Source: Lactobacillus paragasseri
Lineage (GTDB): Bacteria > Bacillota > Bacilli > Lactobacillales > Lactobacillaceae
Length of the DNA: 64,000 nucleotides
NCBI RefSeq assembly: GCF_003584685.1
Contig: NZ_AP018549.1
Location: 62,001-126,000, forward strand
Direction: 5' to 3'
Both the position numbers and the translations under genes were made by a program. The notes beneath the pieces are model-generated. The model worked only from the letters and a program-made list of their open reading frames with translations. It did not search any database and was not told the origin of the DNA. This document shows positions 61,570-64,000 of the stretch, in pieces (within the stretch, counting starts at the first letter, position 1; every line of letters starts with the position of its first letter).

Positions 61570-62121
61570 ATGGCAAGCGACCATAATTTTGAAGAACTTG
61601 AGGCCCCAGCAAAAACGGCGGAAGAACTTCATATTAGCGTAGCAACATTAAGAAAGTATTCCTTAATTGTTGAAAAAGTTACTGGAAATAAAGACTACTA
61701 TGAGAGGACTAAGCAGAAGTCTCGCTTATATTCAGCTAAAGATATTGAAGACCTAAAAGCTTTTAAAGCTCTGTCTAAAAAAGCTGATCTGACTTTACAG
61801 GAAGCAGCAAGACAAGTTTTTGCAGTGAGTGATAAAAAAGCTGAAGAAGCCAAAAAGGCTGCAAAAATGCAAAAAGAAGTTGCAACTAAGACTGCTACTG
61901 TAGACGCTGATCAAGTAGTTAAGCTTTTGACTATGCTCCAAAATACGATTGCAAGTCAAAATCAAGCAATTCAGGATTTGCAAAAGCAAGTAGCGCGCGT
62001 TGAAGCTCAAAATAAGAAGTTAATTGATAGCTCACACCAATTAGCTGAGCCAGAATCAAAAGATTCACAAAAAGAAGTTCAAGCTAATAAAGATCAGGAA
62101 GCTGCCGATAAGATTACTTAA
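61570..62121 (+). CDS. MerR-like helix-turn-helix protein, probably truncated by a stop codon
   Basis: 183 residues as encoded. N-terminal MerR-type helix-turn-helix (about 12-70: TAEELHISVATLRKYSLIVE, RLYSAKDIEDLKAF), then a Lys/Ala-rich segment and coiled coil (about 95-160). After the TAA at 62119-62121 the same frame continues open to 62289. This extension is charged and ends HHWWDRFFN, a C-terminal form seen in related proteins of lactobacilli. The stop is therefore likely a nonsense mutation (one base from CAA, Gln). Ribosome site GGGAGAA. Its DNA target is unknown. Confidence 0.78.
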   Translation: MASDHNFEELEAPAKTAEELHISVATLRKYSLIVEKVTGNKDYYERTKQKSRLYSAKDIEDLKAFKALSKKADLTLQEAARQVFAVSDKKAEEAKKAAKMQKEVATKTATVDADQVVKLLTMLQNTIASQNQAIQDLQKQVARVEAQNKKLIDSSHQLAEPESKDSQKEVQANKDQEAADKIT

Positions 62122-62289
62122 GAACAAAAGAGTGAGCAAGAGGCTCATGAAGAAATCTTAAGAAAAGCTAGAGAGAACGAAGAAAAGCGTCGTAAGCAAA
62201 AAGTAGAAGAGAATATTCATCGTACTTTAGCTCAGATGCAAATTCATCCCAAGAAAAAACACCATTGGTGGGATCGCTTTTTTAATTAA
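62122..62289 (+). pseudogene. In-frame continuation of the HTH gene after the stop codon
   Basis: 55 codons without interruption in the same frame: a heptad-rich helical stretch (EQEAHEEILRKARENEEKRR) followed by QIHPKKKHHWWDRFFN and TAA at 62287-62289. There is no ribosome site or start codon at its beginning, so it would only be made by readthrough or in strains lacking the stop. Confidence 0.65.
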
Positions 62290-62325
62290 AAAATAGGATG
62301 CCTGTTTGTAGGCATCCTATTTTTA
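62288..62325. terminator. Bidirectional terminator between the HTH gene and the antiporter
   Basis: 14-bp stem (62290-62303 with 62310-62323), 6-nt loop, flanked by A and T runs between convergent genes. Its position after 62289, not after 62121, supports the longer original gene. Confidence 0.85.
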
Positions 62326-63894
62326 TTCGTCTTCAGGTTCAATAATTAATGACTCTGCTAACAAAACGTCGTTATATAGATTTAAAATATAGGTTCGATA
62401 TTTGCCTTCCTTTTGTCCAATCATTTCTAGATATTCGCGTTCAATCGCAAAAGCCCTAAAAAAAGCAAGACGCTGTAGATACTGTTCTGATTTGCTTAGG
62501 TTAGGCTGGTCAATCGTCTTTAGCAGAACTCGCATATACTCACGCGTTTTAACAACTCGTTTTTGATTAAGTAGGGTATAGATAACATGGCGTTTTACTC
62601 TTTGCGGTAAATACATTTTATGAACAGCAATTAAGGCGCGTTTAACCATTTCACTTCGTATTTTATCCATTACGATGTGGGCCTCTTCGTCACTGACATT
62701 ATGCGGAAGAATAAATTGAAAGACAATTGTTGGAACAAGCATACTTAAAATAATTAAAACAGCCTCAGACATGATGACTAGGTTATAACTTTGACTTCCT
62801 AGGAAGTCAACGCTTATCGTTAATGCTAATGCTAAAGTAACTGCACCATGAATCCCTCCAAGTGAAAAGACTATGCTTTCTCTTCGATCATAACGAATAA
62901 TTAAGCGACCATATAGGTAACGAACTAGCAAGTTGGCAAGGTAGACTATAATGCCAACAATAATCCATTTAGCTAGATCTCCATTAAAGAGCTTATTACG
63001 TGAAATTCTTACCATCATCAATCCTAAAATAATGAAAACCATACTATTAAAGATATCAGAAATAAGATTTTGTAAGTCTTGGCTCATATGAACCTGTCTT
63101 GAATTAAGCAATAAGCTTTGTTGAGATTCTGCATTATGTAAGAGACCAGCAACCACCACCGCGATAATTCCAGAGACATGGAGATGTTCTGCTAGAGCAT
63201 ACAAGGCTAATGGGGTAAGAATATAAATAAGATTTTGAGCATTTAAGGAATTAAATCTGGATCTGACAAGAGTCTGACGAAAAATAATTATTACCCATGC
63301 TACAGCGAAACCTAGAATTGCACCGCCAATCGAAGAAATACAAAAGTCCTGAATTGTCTGTCCATAATTAATATATCCATTTGCAAACCAAAGAAGGCTC
63401 ATGTTGAGCAAGATAATTCCAGATGCATCATTAAAAAGTGATTCAGCCTTTAATGCTGACGTTACACGGCGAGGCATTCTTAGGCCATTAGTTACTGCTT
63501 CACTTGCTGTGGCGTCTGTTGGCGTACTAATACTGCCAATAATAAATGCAAGCGGTAAGCTAACGTCAGCAAGCAGATGAATGCTAAAGCCGCTTACAAT
63601 TAAAGCTAGTAAAACCATGATAATAGTTAGCCCAATTATCTCTTTAATACGTCTACCAACGTTATGAATCCTAGTCTTTTGCCCTTCAAAAAATAAAAGT
63701 GGCGCAACGATCAACTCCATAAAAATTTCTGAATCAAAACTAGCTATTTGTTGGTTTAAAAAGGGAATAAGACCAATAATAATTCCGATGATCATACTTA
63801 TATAGTTAACTGATACTTTATCAATTGCTTGAGCAATAATAATACTGATAGCAGCTGCAATTGCTAGAGTAAAAGTTGAAATCATAAGTTCCAT
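62323..63894 (-). CDS. Na+/H+ antiporter, CPA1 (NhaP-like) family
   Basis: 523 residues: about 12 helices (about 5-400) with the conserved GSISTPTDATASEAV and FNDASGIILLN segments of the ion-binding core, where the Asp and Asn-Asp pairs bind cations. A cytoplasmic tail of about 120 residues follows. It exchanges Na+ (or K+) for H+ to hold cytoplasmic pH and sodium, useful in bile and acid. An AGGTAA site precedes the ATG. Confidence 0.92.
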   Translation of the reverse strand: MELMISTFTLAIAAAISIIIAQAIDKVSVNYISMIIGIIIGLIPFLNQQIASFDSEIFMELIVAPLLFFEGQKTRIHNVGRRIKEIIGLTIIMVLLALIVSGFSIHLLADVSLPLAFIIGSISTPTDATASEAVTNGLRMPRRVTSALKAESLFNDASGIILLNMSLLWFANGYINYGQTIQDFCISSIGGAILGFAVAWVIIIFRQTLVRSRFNSLNAQNLIYILTPLALYALAEHLHVSGIIAVVVAGLLHNAESQQSLLLNSRQVHMSQDLQNLISDIFNSMVFIILGLMMVRISRNKLFNGDLAKWIIVGIIVYLANLLVRYLYGRLIIRYDRRESIVFSLGGIHGAVTLALALTISVDFLGSQSYNLVIMSEAVLIILSMLVPTIVFQFILPHNVSDEEAHIVMDKIRSEMVKRALIAVHKMYLPQRVKRHVIYTLLNQKRVVKTREYMRVLLKTIDQPNLSKSEQYLQRLAFFRAFAIEREYLEMIGQKEGKYRTYILNLYNDVLLAESLIIEPEDE

Positions 63895-64000
63895 ATTTTA
63901 GATTTACCTCAGATAAATTACTATTTTTTAATAATTAGTAAAAACTTTTAATGCTACTATATTAGCATACTCACCATTTAGGTTATTAGGGAAGGTGAAG
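63895..64000 (+). other. Window end, upstream region of a following plus-strand gene
   Basis: AT-rich, with a TATATTAG-like element at about 63956-63963 and a GGAAGGTGAAG ribosome-site-like sequence at the very end. The gene itself would begin outside the window. Confidence 0.35.

Noticed and set aside
62122-62289. Independent small gene after the HTH stop
   Set aside because: There is no start codon or ribosome site at its beginning, and it shares the frame of the upstream gene, so it is better read as its continuation.
1-64000. CRISPR array, insertion sequence, prophage or integrase
   Set aside because: No regularly spaced direct repeats, transposase, terminal inverted repeats of IS type or phage genes were seen on either strand.

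Overview
The window is about 64 kb of low-GC, host-adapted lactic acid bacterial chromosome. It most likely comes from the Lactobacillus gasseri/johnsonii group. The main reasons are a Mub-type mucus-binding protein, a bile salt hydrolase preceded by two bile-salt transporters in the cbsT1-cbsT2-cbsH order described for L. johnsonii, an SLAP-like surface protein, and the walRK-yycHI-walJ-htrA-rlmH block that lies near the origin in Firmicutes. Species is inferred from recognised gene families; no search was run.

Layout. 1-9980: tail of a Mub-like protein, an amino acid permease, a LysR regulator beside an FMN-binding flavoprotein reductase, brnQ, menG, pepI and a PepSY lipoprotein. 10005-13699 (minus): bile salt hydrolase operon. 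13887-18295 (minus): five-gene operon of three GT8 glycosyltransferases bracketed by two PlsC-type acyltransferases. 18361-18630: two tandemly duplicated tRNA-Lys(CUU) genes. 18757-25601: walR-walK-yycH-yycI-walJ and htrA. 25602-26114: gene-free region packed with DnaA-box-like sequences plus one LexA-like palindrome, then rlmH. 26595-29300 (minus): YkoEDC ECF transporter under a TPP riboswitch. 29391-33842: AraC regulator, htpX-lemA, an anion permease and small proteins. 34015-37450: compact exopolysaccharide-type operon (degenerate GGDEF protein, 48-aa membrane peptide, processive GT2, frameshifted GH8). 37565-42945: HD and HNH proteins, an amino acid ABC transporter under a lysine riboswitch, and an alkyladenine glycosylase. 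42942-49726: TerC, an Ogt homologue with Cys changed to Ser, a sirtuin, cardiolipin synthase, peptidases and RNase H. 49774-64000: a candidate standalone small RNA, a DUF1002 protein, glycosyltransferase, prs, a broken CPBP gene, an amino acid permease with a terminator-bearing leader, a TetR pair, a CAP/SLAP surface protein, ddl, a HTH gene with an in-frame stop, and a Na+/H+ antiporter.

How the genes fit together. Much of the window concerns the envelope and gut life: adhesion, bile deconjugation, glycolipid and glycan synthesis, wall homeostasis (WalRK, Ddl, Cls), and scavenging of amino acids and thiamine. The strongest candidate for something under-described is the 34.0-37.5 kb operon. 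It resembles a minimal Bacillus ydaJKLMN-type locus in which the GGDEF protein has lost its active site but still has an RxxD motif like the c-di-GMP-binding I-site. The DnaA-box cluster at 25.7-26.0 kb and several candidate leader RNAs are the next most interesting. At least two genes (GH8, CPBP) look decayed, and a third carries an in-frame stop, which makes the window useful for studying strain-level loss.
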